Notes: generated by a model from the sequence alone, not told the origin. 35,205 bases of DNA from Candidatus Poribacteria bacterium (GCA_022823085.1 JAJDXV010000181.1:1-35205), one strand, 5' to 3'. Positions 16,601-25,805 are shown, counted from the first letter of the stretch. Made by a program: numbers and translations.

Positions 16601-17142
16601 TGAAAAATTATCTCCTTTTTTAGCGTGAAATTTTGATAAAAAATGTGTCTGTTACATAAAAACAAAAGAACAAAACAACGAAACAAGTATATCGTATTTT
16701 TTAGAACGTGTCAACGAAAATCAGCGTTTTTTAAGTCTGTGTTGATATCAGCACTATAGTGTGCAGTGGTTTGGACAATTTGATCTCATTAGAAGTTATG
16801 AAAAGTTGGGGCTGTTCTCCCGTTAAGGTTCCCGAACAGATGTTAGGATTGCCTTTAGGGGTCTATTGTGGTTGAACGAAGCTGTGGTTTTCGTCATAGA
16901 GGCACTTTAATTTTTTTTGTACGCAAAATCTGTGTTGTACTTTTTCTGCTATGGGTTAGGGTCTGTCGGTTCCGGTTCGGGATGCGATCACAGGTGTCCG
17001 GTTATCAGGGACTTTTGCCCTCCTTATAGGGTTGAATCCGATTTTTTCTTGAATTACATTATAAAAATGTGATATAATTATCAAGAAAATATGTCACGTG
17101 CAACATTTTGACACGGCGAACTATAGCACCTCACCTTAATAA
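16601..17142. other. 542-base divergent intergenic region with one promoter candidate
   Basis: I see no convincing gene on either strand. The left part is AT-rich leader for the YceI gene; the middle has a few G-rich stretches without a repeat that I can define. The right part contains TTGAAT and TATAAT boxes, entered separately. No tRNA-like fold or riboswitch was recognised. Confidence 0.5.
17049..17078 (+). promoter_or_regulatory. sigma-70-type promoter for the cytochrome/WD40/HMA gene
   Basis: TTGAAT at 17049-17054 and a perfect TATAAT at 17073-17078 are 18 bases apart. They lie in an AT-rich stretch flanked by CTTGA and TCAAG, which form an imperfect inverted repeat. The start codon of the cytochrome/WD40 protein follows about 85 bases later. 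Confidence 0.6.
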
Positions 17143-17163
17143 ATGGGAGGGTTTCCGACGGAT

Positions 17164-18765
17164 ATGAACATTTTGAGATCAAAGTTTACAGTCCATCTAA
17201 TTGTGTACATGCTCTGTTCTGTGATGTTGCTCCCACTTGTAGCAGCAGACAACCACGCTGGAGACACACCGGTGAGTTATTATTCACAAATTGTCCCGAT
17301 CCTCAAACGGAGCTGTCAAGGATGCCATCACCCGGGGGATCCAAACGGCGGTTTAATTGTGACGACTTACGCCGAACTTAAACAAGGCGGAATGGCTGGT
17401 GATGCAACAATCGTCCCTGGAAAACCCGATGACAGTCTCATCATTGAACTCATCTCCGGCGATGAACCCGCAATGCCACAAAACATGGAACCACTCTCCG
17501 CTGAAGAGGTCGCGCTCTTCAGACGTTGGATTCTTGAAGGTGCACAAGACGATACACCCGCCGAAGTCGATGATATCGGTGAAGGAAACTACCCAACTTA
17601 CACAGTACCACCAGTGGTTTCTGCTATCGCCTATTCGCCTGACGGTAGTACGCTCGCCATCTCTGGTTTCCATGAAGTTTTGTTGTATGACACCGTGAAT
17701 TTTGAACTCAAAGCGCGACTCGTAGGCAAGGCACGTCGAATACAGTCGCTGACTTATTCGGCGGATGGCAAAATTTTAGGCGTAGCAGGCGGGTCTCCCG
17801 CACAATTCGGCGAAGTACAACTCTGGGATACAGCAACCGACACGCTCATCAAAACCATACGGGCCAGCTACGATACAATTTATGGACTCTCTTTCTCACC
17901 TGATGCGAGTCGCGTCGCTTTCGGATGCTCAGATCAGACAGTGCGCGTCTTATCTGTTGAAGACGAAAAAGAACTCGTTAAATTTGATAACCATAGCGAC
18001 TGGGTTTTCGGTACCGTCTTTTCTACGGACGGTTCCCATTTCGTGAGTGCCGGACGCGATACCGCTCTCAAATTGGTTGAGGTGAACACCGGCTCTTTTG
18101 TTGATGACATTAACTCCAGTAACAAAGGCTACGGAGAGATCAACACCATCGCACGACATCCAGTTGCCGAACAGGTAATAAGTGGCGGTGAAGACCGGAT
18201 ACCGCGGCTCTACAAAATCTTCCGTGAAATCCGAAGGGATGTCGGCAATACCGATTTTAACCTCATTCGCGCGTTTGAAGCGCAAGCAGGTTCAATTGAA
18301 GCCGTGGCATTCTCGCCCGATGGTCAGCGTATCGCTATTGGTAGTGCCGCAGGCGAAGTGCGTATCTATAACGTAGCGGACGGAAAACGCATCGCAACAG
18401 TACACGGAGATACTGTAGCCGTCTTCGCTGTCTCGTTCCACTCTAATGGCGCACAGGTCGCCGCAGGTGGTTTCGACGGGAAGATCCGAGTATTTGATGC
18501 TGCCTCCGGAAAACTGATTAACGCCTTCATGTCGGTGCCGCTTGAAACAACAGCAAGCGCGGATGTCGCGCTCGTTGTAACAGGCATGACGTGAGGGGCT
18601 TGCGTCGCAAAAGTGCAGGATGCACTTTCACAACACCAAAGCGTTATCAGTGTTGAAGTCTCTCTACCCGATCAAGCAATCATTAAAGTCCGAAAAAATA
18701 CCGCGACTGCTGAAGACCTCGCCAACGTCGTTAAAGAGACCGGATTCAGCGCAACGGCTCAATAG
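17164..18765 (+). CDS. probable selenoprotein: cytochrome c (PSCyt1)-WD40-HMA fusion with Sec at the in-frame TGA 18592-18594
   Basis: A secreted multidomain protein. After a signal peptide (LIVYMLCSVMLLPLVAADN) comes a planctomycete-type cytochrome c domain with haem motif CQGCH at 51-55. WD40-like blades (for example VAFSPDGQRIAIGSAAGEVR) run from about 145 to 465. A conventional reading stops at TGA, residue 477. The frame stays open for 56 more codons, and the sequence across the TGA reads VVTGMT-TGA-GACVAKV, then SVISVEVSL and NVVKETGFSA. This is a complete heavy-metal-associated domain in which TGA replaces the first cysteine of GMTCxxC. A SECIS-like hairpin follows. I infer selenocysteine insertion, giving 533 residues. 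The start at 17164 has GGGAGGG 13 bases upstream; 17143 is an alternative. The sulfatase starts 21 bases after the final TAG. Confidence 0.78.
18592..18628 (+). promoter_or_regulatory. UGA selenocysteine codon with bacterial SECIS-like hairpin
   Basis: After the TGA, a 15-base spacer leads to AAAGTGC (18610-18616), a five-base loop AGGAT, and GCACTTT (18622-18628): a perfect seven-pair stem. The loop carries GG 24-25 bases after the TGA, inside the 16-37 base window used for bacterial SECIS elements. TGC-AGGAT-GCA closely resembles the remembered E. coli fdhF apex TGC-AGGTCT-GCA. The SelB-binding role is inferred. Confidence 0.68.
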
Positions 18766-18786
18766 CACACACGAAGAGGTTGACCG

Positions 18787-20271
18787 ATGGCTGCCACCGC
18801 TCCCAATATTCTCTGGGTTTGCACAGATCAGCAACGCTACGACACAATCGGTGCATTGGGGAATCCATACCTGTCAACACCGAACATTGATAGCCTCGTA
18901 GCGGATGGGGTCGCGTTCACACACGCCTATTGTCAAAGTCCTATTTGCACGCCGAGCCGTGCAAGTTTTCTTACAGGTATGTACCCGAACGCAACACACG
19001 CAAATCGCAATGGAAACGATTTTTTTCCAAGCGCGTATCCGCTTGTGACACGTACCCTCGCTGACAACGGCTATGACTGCGGCCTCATTGGGAAACTTCA
19101 TCTCGCGAGTGCCTACCGTCGGATAGAGCCACGCACAGATGACGGATACCGCTACTGGCAATACAGCCACGCACCACGAGACGACTGGGAACACGGACAC
19201 GATTACGCAGATTGGGTCCGTTCAAAGGGATACATCCTCGGTGAGTTGACCCGGAACCCAGAGGGTGTACCCGCCGAATTGCATCAGACGACATGGTGTG
19301 CAGAAAAGACAATTGCGTTCATTCGTGAGGAACGCAATTGCCCGTGGCTCGCCAGTGTCAACATCTACGATCCGCACCCGCCGTTCAATCCGCCGCAGAC
19401 GCACAGAGAACAACTCAGCCCAGCGGAGATGCCTGAGCCCCTCTTCCGAGATAGCGATCTTGCCCAGCAGACCCGACTACAAGCCGTCGATTTTCAATCC
19501 AAAGTCCGGACACCAGATGAACTGGACATCCGGAATCCGATCTTGCCGGGTCCCGCGCTTGTTACTACGAACGGACAGACATCAGGGACACCGCGCCGAG
19601 AGACGAATCCAATCGGTGCCAGAGATGCCAAGACCCTCAAAGCCGCCTATTACGCCATGATCCAACTCATTGATGAGCAGCTCGGCAGAATTCTCGAAAC
19701 GCTTGACGAGACGGGACAACGCGAAAACACGGTTATTATCTTTACCAGCGACCACGGTGAAACGCTCGGCGACCACGGACTCATTCAAAAAGGGTGTCGC
19801 TTTTATGAAGGCTTAGTCAGGGTGCCTCTGATTTTCGTATGGCAGGATCAGTTTATGAGCGGTCTCAAGAGTGATGCTCTCGTTGAACTCGTCGACAAGA
19901 CACCGACGCTCTTGGAATTAGCAGGCTTAACACCGCCTGAGGGCATGCATGGACGCTCGCTACTGCCGATTCTCCAAGGTGAAGCGGACCCAAACCACCA
20001 CCGCGATTTCGTCCGATGTGAGTACTATGATGCTGTCAATGGCCGCGACCACTCTTATGCAACAATGTATCGCGATAGACGTTATAAATTGGCAGTCTAC
20101 CACGGACACGAGGAGGGAGAACTCTACGACCTGATCGAGGACCCAGACGAGTTTGACAATCTCTGGCACGCACCCGACAAGCAGGGCATCAAAATGAATC
20201 TGTTGAAGCAGAATTTTGACGCAGCTATGTTCGCTATGGACATAGGACCGCAACGCGTCGGACCGATGTAA
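18787..20271 (+). CDS. sulfatase (formylglycine type)
   Basis: A 494-residue sulfatase acting on an unknown sulfate ester. The formylglycine signature CTPSR puts the modified cysteine at Cys54, followed by ASFLTGMYP. TDQQR near residue 13 gives a metal-binding aspartate, GKLHL has Lys103 and His105, and TSDHGE at 320-325 has Asp322 and His323. A DPHPPF segment is typical of carbohydrate sulfatases. No signal peptide is seen. The start has GAAGAGG nearby. It lies 21 bases after the probable selenoprotein gene and may share its transcript; a fraction of ribosomes stopping at the TGA would leave nearly 200 untranslated bases before this gene. The stop codon sits inside a tandem repeat. Confidence 0.94.
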   Translation: MAATAPNILWVCTDQQRYDTIGALGNPYLSTPNIDSLVADGVAFTHAYCQSPICTPSRASFLTGMYPNATHANRNGNDFFPSAYPLVTRTLADNGYDCGLIGKLHLASAYRRIEPRTDDGYRYWQYSHAPRDDWEHGHDYADWVRSKGYILGELTRNPEGVPAELHQTTWCAEKTIAFIREERNCPWLASVNIYDPHPPFNPPQTHREQLSPAEMPEPLFRDSDLAQQTRLQAVDFQSKVRTPDELDIRNPILPGPALVTTNGQTSGTPRRETNPIGARDAKTLKAAYYAMIQLIDEQLGRILETLDETGQRENTVIIFTSDHGETLGDHGLIQKGCRFYEGLVRVPLIFVWQDQFMSGLKSDALVELVDKTPTLLELAGLTPPEGMHGRSLLPILQGEADPNHHRDFVRCEYYDAVNGRDHSYATMYRDRRYKLAVYHGHEEGELYDLIEDPDEFDNLWHAPDKQGIKMNLLKQNFDAAMFAMDIGPQRVGPM

Positions 20272-20300
20272 ACTGATAGGATGATGTAAACTGATAGGAT
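20265..20300. repeat. perfect tandem duplication of an 18-base unit
   Basis: GATGTAAACTGATAGGAT occurs at 20265-20282 and again directly at 20283-20300. The first copy contains the last bases and the TAA stop of the sulfatase gene. The duplication stands between the sulfatase and the solitary methyltransferase, and may mark the methyltransferase insertion boundary or replication slippage. Confidence 0.85.
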
Positions 20301-20313
20301 ATTTTGTCGTATT

Positions 20314-21093
20314 ATGCTTGAATACAACACCATCCATTGCGGTGACACATTTACGCTGATCAAAGAGGTGAAAGATGCCTCAATAGATCTAATTGTATGT
20401 GATGGACCGTATGGTGTAACTGAGAACTCGTGGGATAAAATCTCCTCAATTCAGATGTTTAACCTCGACCTCATCAAAAGGTTCGCACCCAAACTGAAAG
20501 ATGGCGGCGCGCTCTATCTGTTCGGTAAACCTGATTGTATCGACTTTATAGATTATCGAGAATTTTTAAATCTTCGTTCAAAGATTGTATGGTATCAACC
20601 GAGCCGACTGGCACAAGGTAGAATCAATTACACCAACAACTACGACATCATCTGCTATTTTATCAAAGGTGAGAGACCGAAGTGCTATAACCTCGATGCT
20701 ATCAGGGTCTCACAACTTGTTGAGTTGGAACATCGGCTCCGGTGTGAAAGTGTACCGTCCGTAACAAATGGTAAATTCGGGAAAACCAAGTTTAATGCAA
20801 AAGGTAAGAACCCAGGCAATGTCTGGGGGGACATAAAGCAGCTAACTTATAAATCAAAAGAGTTAGTCTGCAGAGAGGCACTTAACACGATTCAGAAACC
20901 GGAAAAATTAATAGAGCGAATCGTATTGGCGAGTTCATCACCGGGGGACCTGGTGCTCGATCCATTTGCCGGCGTAGGTACCTGTCCCGTGGTCTGCAAG
21001 CGGCATCAGCGAGATTTTATCGGATTCGAGATTCAACCAGATTTCGTGAAAATTGCAAATCAACGACTCCGCGAATGTCATCAAACGCTTTGA
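20314..21093 (+). CDS. solitary site-specific DNA methyltransferase (beta-class N4-cytosine/N6-adenine)
   Basis: 259 residues with motif order catalytic first, SAM-binding last: CDGPYG at 29-34 (motif IV, with Asp30, Pro32, Tyr33; Gly replaces the second position of the usual DPPY), then a target region, then DPFAGVGT at 216-223 (the FxGxG motif I) followed by IGFEIQP. This order is the beta class. IQKPEKLIERI before the SAM motif is typical of type II and phage methylases of this group. No endonuclease gene is adjacent, so it is an orphan methylase or a phage/mobile relic. The ribosome site is weak. It sits between a sulfatase and a secreted protein gene, with a tandem repeat just upstream. 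Confidence 0.88.
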   Translation: MLEYNTIHCGDTFTLIKEVKDASIDLIVCDGPYGVTENSWDKISSIQMFNLDLIKRFAPKLKDGGALYLFGKPDCIDFIDYREFLNLRSKIVWYQPSRLAQGRINYTNNYDIICYFIKGERPKCYNLDAIRVSQLVELEHRLRCESVPSVTNGKFGKTKFNAKGKNPGNVWGDIKQLTYKSKELVCREALNTIQKPEKLIERIVLASSSPGDLVLDPFAGVGTCPVVCKRHQRDFIGFEIQPDFVKIANQRLRECHQTL

Positions 21094-21119
21094 CAAAAAA
21101 CAGTGTTGCATGATACTAT
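21090..21119 (+). promoter_or_regulatory. sigma-70-type promoter
   Basis: A perfect TTGACA at 21090-21095, overlapping the TGA stop of the methyltransferase, is followed after 18 bases by TACTAT at 21114-21119. The next gene begins about 120 bases downstream with AAGGAG before its ATG. Sequence-based prediction only. Confidence 0.5.
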
Positions 21120-21241
21120 CTATAGACAGATGCATGAAGAGAAATCTGACTATCCATCAATCCTATTTTGAGATGTGCTATTATCAGTAAGTACGCAGAT
21201 GGACACACTTTCCTTTGCGTGTAAATACATAAGGAGCAAGC

Positions 21242-22060
21242 ATGGAACGGAAAATCCTATTTTATTTGACATTTCTTCTCTGTTTTGGTATAAGTATTGG
21301 TAATGCAGCAGTGGAAGTCGGATTCGTCTATCTCGGCGATAAAGGCGATTTTACTGCACCGGCGTTAGAGTTCGCCGAAAACACGTTCAAAACGAAACAA
21401 CTCGCTAAGGCAGATTTGAAGAGCGATACATTCAAACAGTTCGGTGTTGTCTGGTGGCATGATGGCGATGCCGATCCGGGCGGATTATCCGACGCGGAAA
21501 TAAATGCGTTCTTAGACTATGCTGAAAGCGGTGGCGCAGTACTGCTGACAGGGGCAGCGATTCGCTATGCTACACTGTTGGGATTAGAAAACGCAGAACC
21601 ACGGAAATTTGGACCTGTTGAGAACGATGGGAGCAGGGTCGGTATTATCGTCCTCAAAGAGACGCTGGAACTCGGGTTGGTAGAAGGACTTGAAAATGTT
21701 GATGGGAAGACACCGAAAGTCGAGGATTGGATTCAGGTCAACTCAACCGGCTTTCCAGTAAGTGGCGACTATTTCGACACAATTTGGAAGAATTTTACGA
21801 CGCTTGCCCATGCTTGGGAGGGCGGTACCAATTACACCGATAGGATTGCAGCGTTCGGTTATTGGGAAGCCGGGAACGGTAAAGTCTTTAACATGAACTG
21901 GCGGCTCCCAAACTACCATAAGAACAACGAGAGTATTGATCAAATAGAGAAACTCACAGAAAATGTTATCAACTGGTTGGCAAGTGAATCCGAATTCGCT
22001 GATGTTACCGCAGGTGATAAATTACCGATAGTGTGGGGAGAATTGAAAAGTCGGAAGTAG
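21242..22060 (+). CDS. secreted GATase-like (DUF4960/ThuA-type) protein
   Basis: 272 residues with a clear signal peptide (ILFYLTFLLCFGISIGNAA). The mature part has a flavodoxin/class I amidotransferase-like layout: a first strand VEVGFVYLG, then FGVVWWHDGD, a helix LSDAEINAFLDYAESGGAVLLTG, and a later AFGYWEAGNGKVFNMNWRLP. The W-H-D run and the GGAVLLTG turn recall DUF4960 or ThuA-like domains. No Cys-His-Glu triad of a true amidotransferase is seen, so a binding role is likely. AAGGAG lies six bases before the ATG. The family name is tentative. Confidence 0.65.
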   Translation: MERKILFYLTFLLCFGISIGNAAVEVGFVYLGDKGDFTAPALEFAENTFKTKQLAKADLKSDTFKQFGVVWWHDGDADPGGLSDAEINAFLDYAESGGAVLLTGAAIRYATLLGLENAEPRKFGPVENDGSRVGIIVLKETLELGLVEGLENVDGKTPKVEDWIQVNSTGFPVSGDYFDTIWKNFTTLAHAWEGGTNYTDRIAAFGYWEAGNGKVFNMNWRLPNYHKNNESIDQIEKLTENVINWLASESEFADVTAGDKLPIVWGELKSRK

Positions 22061-22139
22061 CACGAAAGACTCTCCAGTAAACACTAAATACCACAGGTTT
22101 AGGCTTGCATGGAATAAAAAATAAGGAATATTATACGCA

Positions 22140-23054
22140 TTGGATACTTCAAATATGGATGCACAATTGAATCTACCTAAAGGTGTAAAAGCACGACTTG
22201 ATCAAGGAAATCTGACTGGAGATATCGCCTTCTCACCCGATGGCACGCAACTCGCAGTCGCCTGTGACATCGGCGTTTGGATTTATGATGTAGATAGCGG
22301 TTTGGGACTTAACCTTCTCGTGGAGCATAAGGAGTATGTGAGGTGTGTCGGCTTTTCACCTGATGGTACGGCAATCGCAAGTGGCGGTGTAGACAACACA
22401 GTTGTTCTATGGGATGTCGTTGGTGGTATGCCGACAGCCACGCTCAAAGGACATACAGATGCTGTGAGAAGCGTCGTCTATTCACCAGACGGGACCACAG
22501 TCGCAAGTGGAAGTCCCGATGGCACAGTACGGTTATGGGACGCAAACACTGGGGAAGCAAAAAACGTTCTTGAAGGGCATACGAGTTCCGTTAGATGTCT
22601 CGCGTATTCTCCTGATGGCAGCACGCTTACTGCTGGAAGTGGAAATGACACCGTCGTCCTCTGGGATGCTGCGACTGGAAGGCACAAAACTTCGCTCACA
22701 GGACATAAAGATATTGTCAATTCTGTCGCTTATTCGCCGGATGGTAGCACGCTGGCAAGTGGAAGTATTGACGGTACAATTCGGTTGTGGAATATGTTTG
22801 AAAACAGTTTGGTTACAACGCTTACAGGCCATGTCGGCTACGTTTGGAGCGTCGCTTATTCGCCGGATGGTAGCACGCTTGCGAGCGGTGGACGCGACGA
22901 AACAGTGCGTTTGTGGGACGCAGAAACAGGCGAACCTAAAGGCGCACTCGCTGGACACACAAGGAGTGTCAGGAATGTCCTATATGCCTCTGATGGGAAC
23001 GTACTCGCAAGTGGAAGTGAGGACAACTCCGTACTACTCTGGAATCTTACATAG
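22140..23054 (+). CDS. WD40 repeat protein, single seven-bladed propeller
   Basis: 304 residues with seven recognisable WD40 repeats of the bacterial type (YSPDGSTLASGSxDGTVRLWD), filling the protein. No signal peptide or enzymatic domain is seen, so it is probably a cytoplasmic protein-interaction platform. The start is uncertain: TTG at 22140 follows AAGGAA at 12 bases distance, while an ATG at 22155 has no ribosome site. The blades are very alike at the DNA level, which suggests recent internal amplification or gene conversion. The DUF1549/1553 gene follows in the same direction 97 bases later. Confidence 0.88.
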   Translation: MDTSNMDAQLNLPKGVKARLDQGNLTGDIAFSPDGTQLAVACDIGVWIYDVDSGLGLNLLVEHKEYVRCVGFSPDGTAIASGGVDNTVVLWDVVGGMPTATLKGHTDAVRSVVYSPDGTTVASGSPDGTVRLWDANTGEAKNVLEGHTSSVRCLAYSPDGSTLTAGSGNDTVVLWDAATGRHKTSLTGHKDIVNSVAYSPDGSTLASGSIDGTIRLWNMFENSLVTTLTGHVGYVWSVAYSPDGSTLASGGRDETVRLWDAETGEPKGALAGHTRSVRNVLYASDGNVLASGSEDNSVLLWNLT

Positions 23055-23151
23055 ATTTTGGTACAGAATTGAGAATAAATAGTGTATGAGGCGTGAGAAA
23101 AACTGAGTGAACATCTAATCGAAAAATAACAGAAGATTAATAAGGAGGTCG

Positions 23152-25701
23152 GTGTCTCCTCCGTCAACTATGGTCGGGGGTACCTACGCCGAATTTTTGA
23201 TGAAACCCAGGTCTAACTTTGTAACAGTGCTCCTTGTTGCGCTCTCTATCTGCTTCGCGTTCCCCTTAACAGCGCGGGGTGAGATGGCGCAGCCCGCGAG
23301 TACAACGGTTCCAACAGCAGAGGAATGGATAGCAAGCGTCGCTTTAACGGAGTTGAAAGTCCATCCAGAAGCACTGACATTAGAGCATGCACGCGACGGT
23401 AGACGCGTCCTTGTGTCAGGAAGGACGAAAGATGGTACATGGGTGGATGTAACACCGTGGGCAGTGTTGAAACCTGCGAATACCACCGTAAAGGTACATG
23501 AAGATGGTTATATCTTCCCGGAATCTGTGGGCACAACGAACATTGCCGTTACTGTTAAGGGTGTGAGCACTGAATTCCCAGTTACCGTTAATAGTGTTGA
23601 AGCGCAACCGGTCAGTTTTGTGCGAGATGTCATGCCGCTCCTCAGCCACGCTGGGTGTAATAACGGCACATGCCACGGGGCAGCAAAAGGAAAGAATGGA
23701 TTCAAACTTTCACTCCGCGGTTATGATCCCGATTTTGATTATGAACTTCTGATTGAGGATATATCCGGTAGACGTTTCAACCGAGCGTTCCCTGAACAGA
23801 GCCTAATGCTTCTCAAACCGACATCCGAAGTACCACACAAAGGTGGACAGGTCATTGTACCCGAATCACGCGATTACGAACTTATCCGCCAATGGATAGC
23901 GGAGGGTGCGAATTCTGATGTCGAAACGACGCAGCGGGTCGAAAGATTAGCGGTTATGCCGGATTCCGCTGAACTTGCTATGCCAGGGATGAAGCAGCAA
24001 CTTATAGTGATTGCACACTATCCGGATGGTACAACGCGAGATGTCACCCGTGAAGCGAAATTTACGAGCAGCGTCAATGAAGTCGCAAAAATTACTGACG
24101 ACGGTGTCATAACCGCAGAACGCCGCGGCGAAACCGCTATCCTGACCCGATATGAAGGGGCGTACAGCACGAACGGCATTATTGTCATGGGCGACAGGAG
24201 CGGATACAAATGGGTTGAAACGCCTGAATACAACTACATTGATACACACGTACACAATAAACTCAAACGGATGAAAATCCTGCCATCTGATCTCTGCACC
24301 GATGAAGAGTTCGTACGACGTATCTATTTTGATCTCACAGGCTTACCACCGACCCCGGAGCAGGCTCGCCACTTCCTCACTGATACAACGGATTCTAAAA
24401 CCAAACGCGAAAAACTGATTGACATACTCGTAGAAACGCCTGAGTTTGTTGACCACTGGACGCATAAATGGGCAGACCTGTTACAGTCTAACCGTAAGTT
24501 CCTCGGGGAACGTGGTGTCTGGCTCTTCCGGCAGTGGATTCATCAGGCTATCGCACAGAATCGTCCGTACGACGAGTTCGTACGGGACTTAATCACCGCA
24601 AGCGGAAGTACATATCAGAATCCGGCAGCAAACTATTTCCGCGTCTCACGTGAATATACGGCTGCTGTGGAGAATACAACGCAGCTCTTCTTAGGAGTCC
24701 GGTTCTCTTGCAACAAATGTCACGACCACCCGTTTGAGAAGTGGACACAAAATCAGTACTATGAACTTGGGGCGTTTTTCGCTGATGTCCAGATAAAACC
24801 TGGGCAGCTACCCGGTGATGAAGTCGTCTACGCCAGTTACACGCCTCAGCCTGTGCAACACCCGCGAACGTTGGCAGTGGTTAATCCGTCTGTACCGTTT
24901 GGCGAAGTGACCGCACAAGTTGATAATAAGCAACAGACGCTTGCAACATGGCTTACCTCGAAGGATAACCCGATGTTCGCACGCGCAGGCGTAAACCGTA
25001 TCTGGAGCTACTTCATGGGGCGCGGGATTATTGAACCTGTTGACGACATCCGAACAAGTAATCCGCCGAGTAACCCTGAACTGCTTGACGCGTTGACGAA
25101 AGATTTCGTGGACAGTGGGTTTAACATGAAACATATCATGAAGACAATCACCCGTTCACGAGCCTATCAACAGAGCATCAAGACGAATAAGTGGAACAAG
25201 TCAGATACGATTAACTTCTCACACGCCGTAGCGAGACGCTTAACGGCTGAACAGTTGTTAGATGCTATCGGTGTTGCGACCGGAAGCCGACCACGCTTCC
25301 AAGAAGTACCTAAAGACTTCCGCGCAGCCCAATTACCAGATAGTAAGGTCAAAGATGACGGATTTTTGAAACTGTTTGGCAGACCCGAACGCGAAACCTC
25401 TTGTGAATGTGAACGTACAACCGAGGTCAGTCTCGCACACGCAATGAACCTTATTAATGGACCCACGGTCGCAGAGGCGCTTATTGATCCAGAAGGACGT
25501 GTCGCAAAACTTATTAAAACGAATCAAGATGACCGAGTGCTCGTTGAAGAACTATATCTTGCAACACTTTCTCGGTTACCAGAGAAGAACGAATACGCGG
25601 TAGCGGTTGAATATATCGCGAACGCTAAATCGAAAGAAGAAGGCGTACAAGATTTACTATGGGCGTTAATCAACAGTCCCGCCTTCTTGTTCAATCGCTA
25701 A
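23152..25701 (+). CDS. DUF1549/DUF1553 (PSCyt2/PSD1) protein with Ig-like domains and haem-like motifs
   Basis: An 849-residue exported protein of the planctomycete PSD1 type. The signal segment is FVTVLLVALSICFAFPLTA. An Ig-like BIG2 region (about 60-150) leads to a PSCyt1-like motif CNNGTCH at 169-175 (CX4CH). A second BIG2 region spans about 262-340, then DUF1549 from about 360 with a CNKCH haem motif at 520-524 in CNKCHDHPFEKW, and DUF1553 from about 606 to the end. GTG 23152 follows AAGGAGG closely; an ATG at 23200 starts right at the signal peptide. The family is of unknown biochemistry and is usually encoded next to DUF1501 proteins, as here. Confidence 0.92.
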   Translation: MSPPSTMVGGTYAEFLMKPRSNFVTVLLVALSICFAFPLTARGEMAQPASTTVPTAEEWIASVALTELKVHPEALTLEHARDGRRVLVSGRTKDGTWVDVTPWAVLKPANTTVKVHEDGYIFPESVGTTNIAVTVKGVSTEFPVTVNSVEAQPVSFVRDVMPLLSHAGCNNGTCHGAAKGKNGFKLSLRGYDPDFDYELLIEDISGRRFNRAFPEQSLMLLKPTSEVPHKGGQVIVPESRDYELIRQWIAEGANSDVETTQRVERLAVMPDSAELAMPGMKQQLIVIAHYPDGTTRDVTREAKFTSSVNEVAKITDDGVITAERRGETAILTRYEGAYSTNGIIVMGDRSGYKWVETPEYNYIDTHVHNKLKRMKILPSDLCTDEEFVRRIYFDLTGLPPTPEQARHFLTDTTDSKTKREKLIDILVETPEFVDHWTHKWADLLQSNRKFLGERGVWLFRQWIHQAIAQNRPYDEFVRDLITASGSTYQNPAANYFRVSREYTAAVENTTQLFLGVRFSCNKCHDHPFEKWTQNQYYELGAFFADVQIKPGQLPGDEVVYASYTPQPVQHPRTLAVVNPSVPFGEVTAQVDNKQQTLATWLTSKDNPMFARAGVNRIWSYFMGRGIIEPVDDIRTSNPPSNPELLDALTKDFVDSGFNMKHIMKTITRSRAYQQSIKTNKWNKSDTINFSHAVARRLTAEQLLDAIGVATGSRPRFQEVPKDFRAAQLPDSKVKDDGFLKLFGRPERETSCECERTTEVSLAHAMNLINGPTVAEALIDPEGRVAKLIKTNQDDRVLVEELYLATLSRLPEKNEYAVAVEYIANAKSKEEGVQDLLWALINSPAFLFNR

Positions 25702-25710
25702 ATTGTTATT

Positions 25711-25805
25711 AGTTATAAGTGGTTGGTTATAAGTTAAGAGAAAACCTTGGAACTTTCTCAAGCAAACCTCTTTAACTTATAACCTATAACCTACAACTTA
25801 TAACC
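25711..25805. repeat. palindromic TTATAAGT-type intergenic element, copy 1
   Basis: GGTTATAAGTTAAGAG (25725-25740) is mirrored by CTCTTTAACTTATAACC (25768-25784), complementary except for one extra base. Outer TTATAA-type units repeat on both sides. The same ends occur around 30013-30158, so this is a dispersed family, probably MITE-like or a REP-like element. It fills the gap between the DUF1549/1553 and DUF1501 genes. Confidence 0.75.

Noticed and set aside
22507..23082. 191-codon frame overlapping the WD40 gene
   Set aside because: Alternate-frame shadow of DNA-level repeated WD40 blades.
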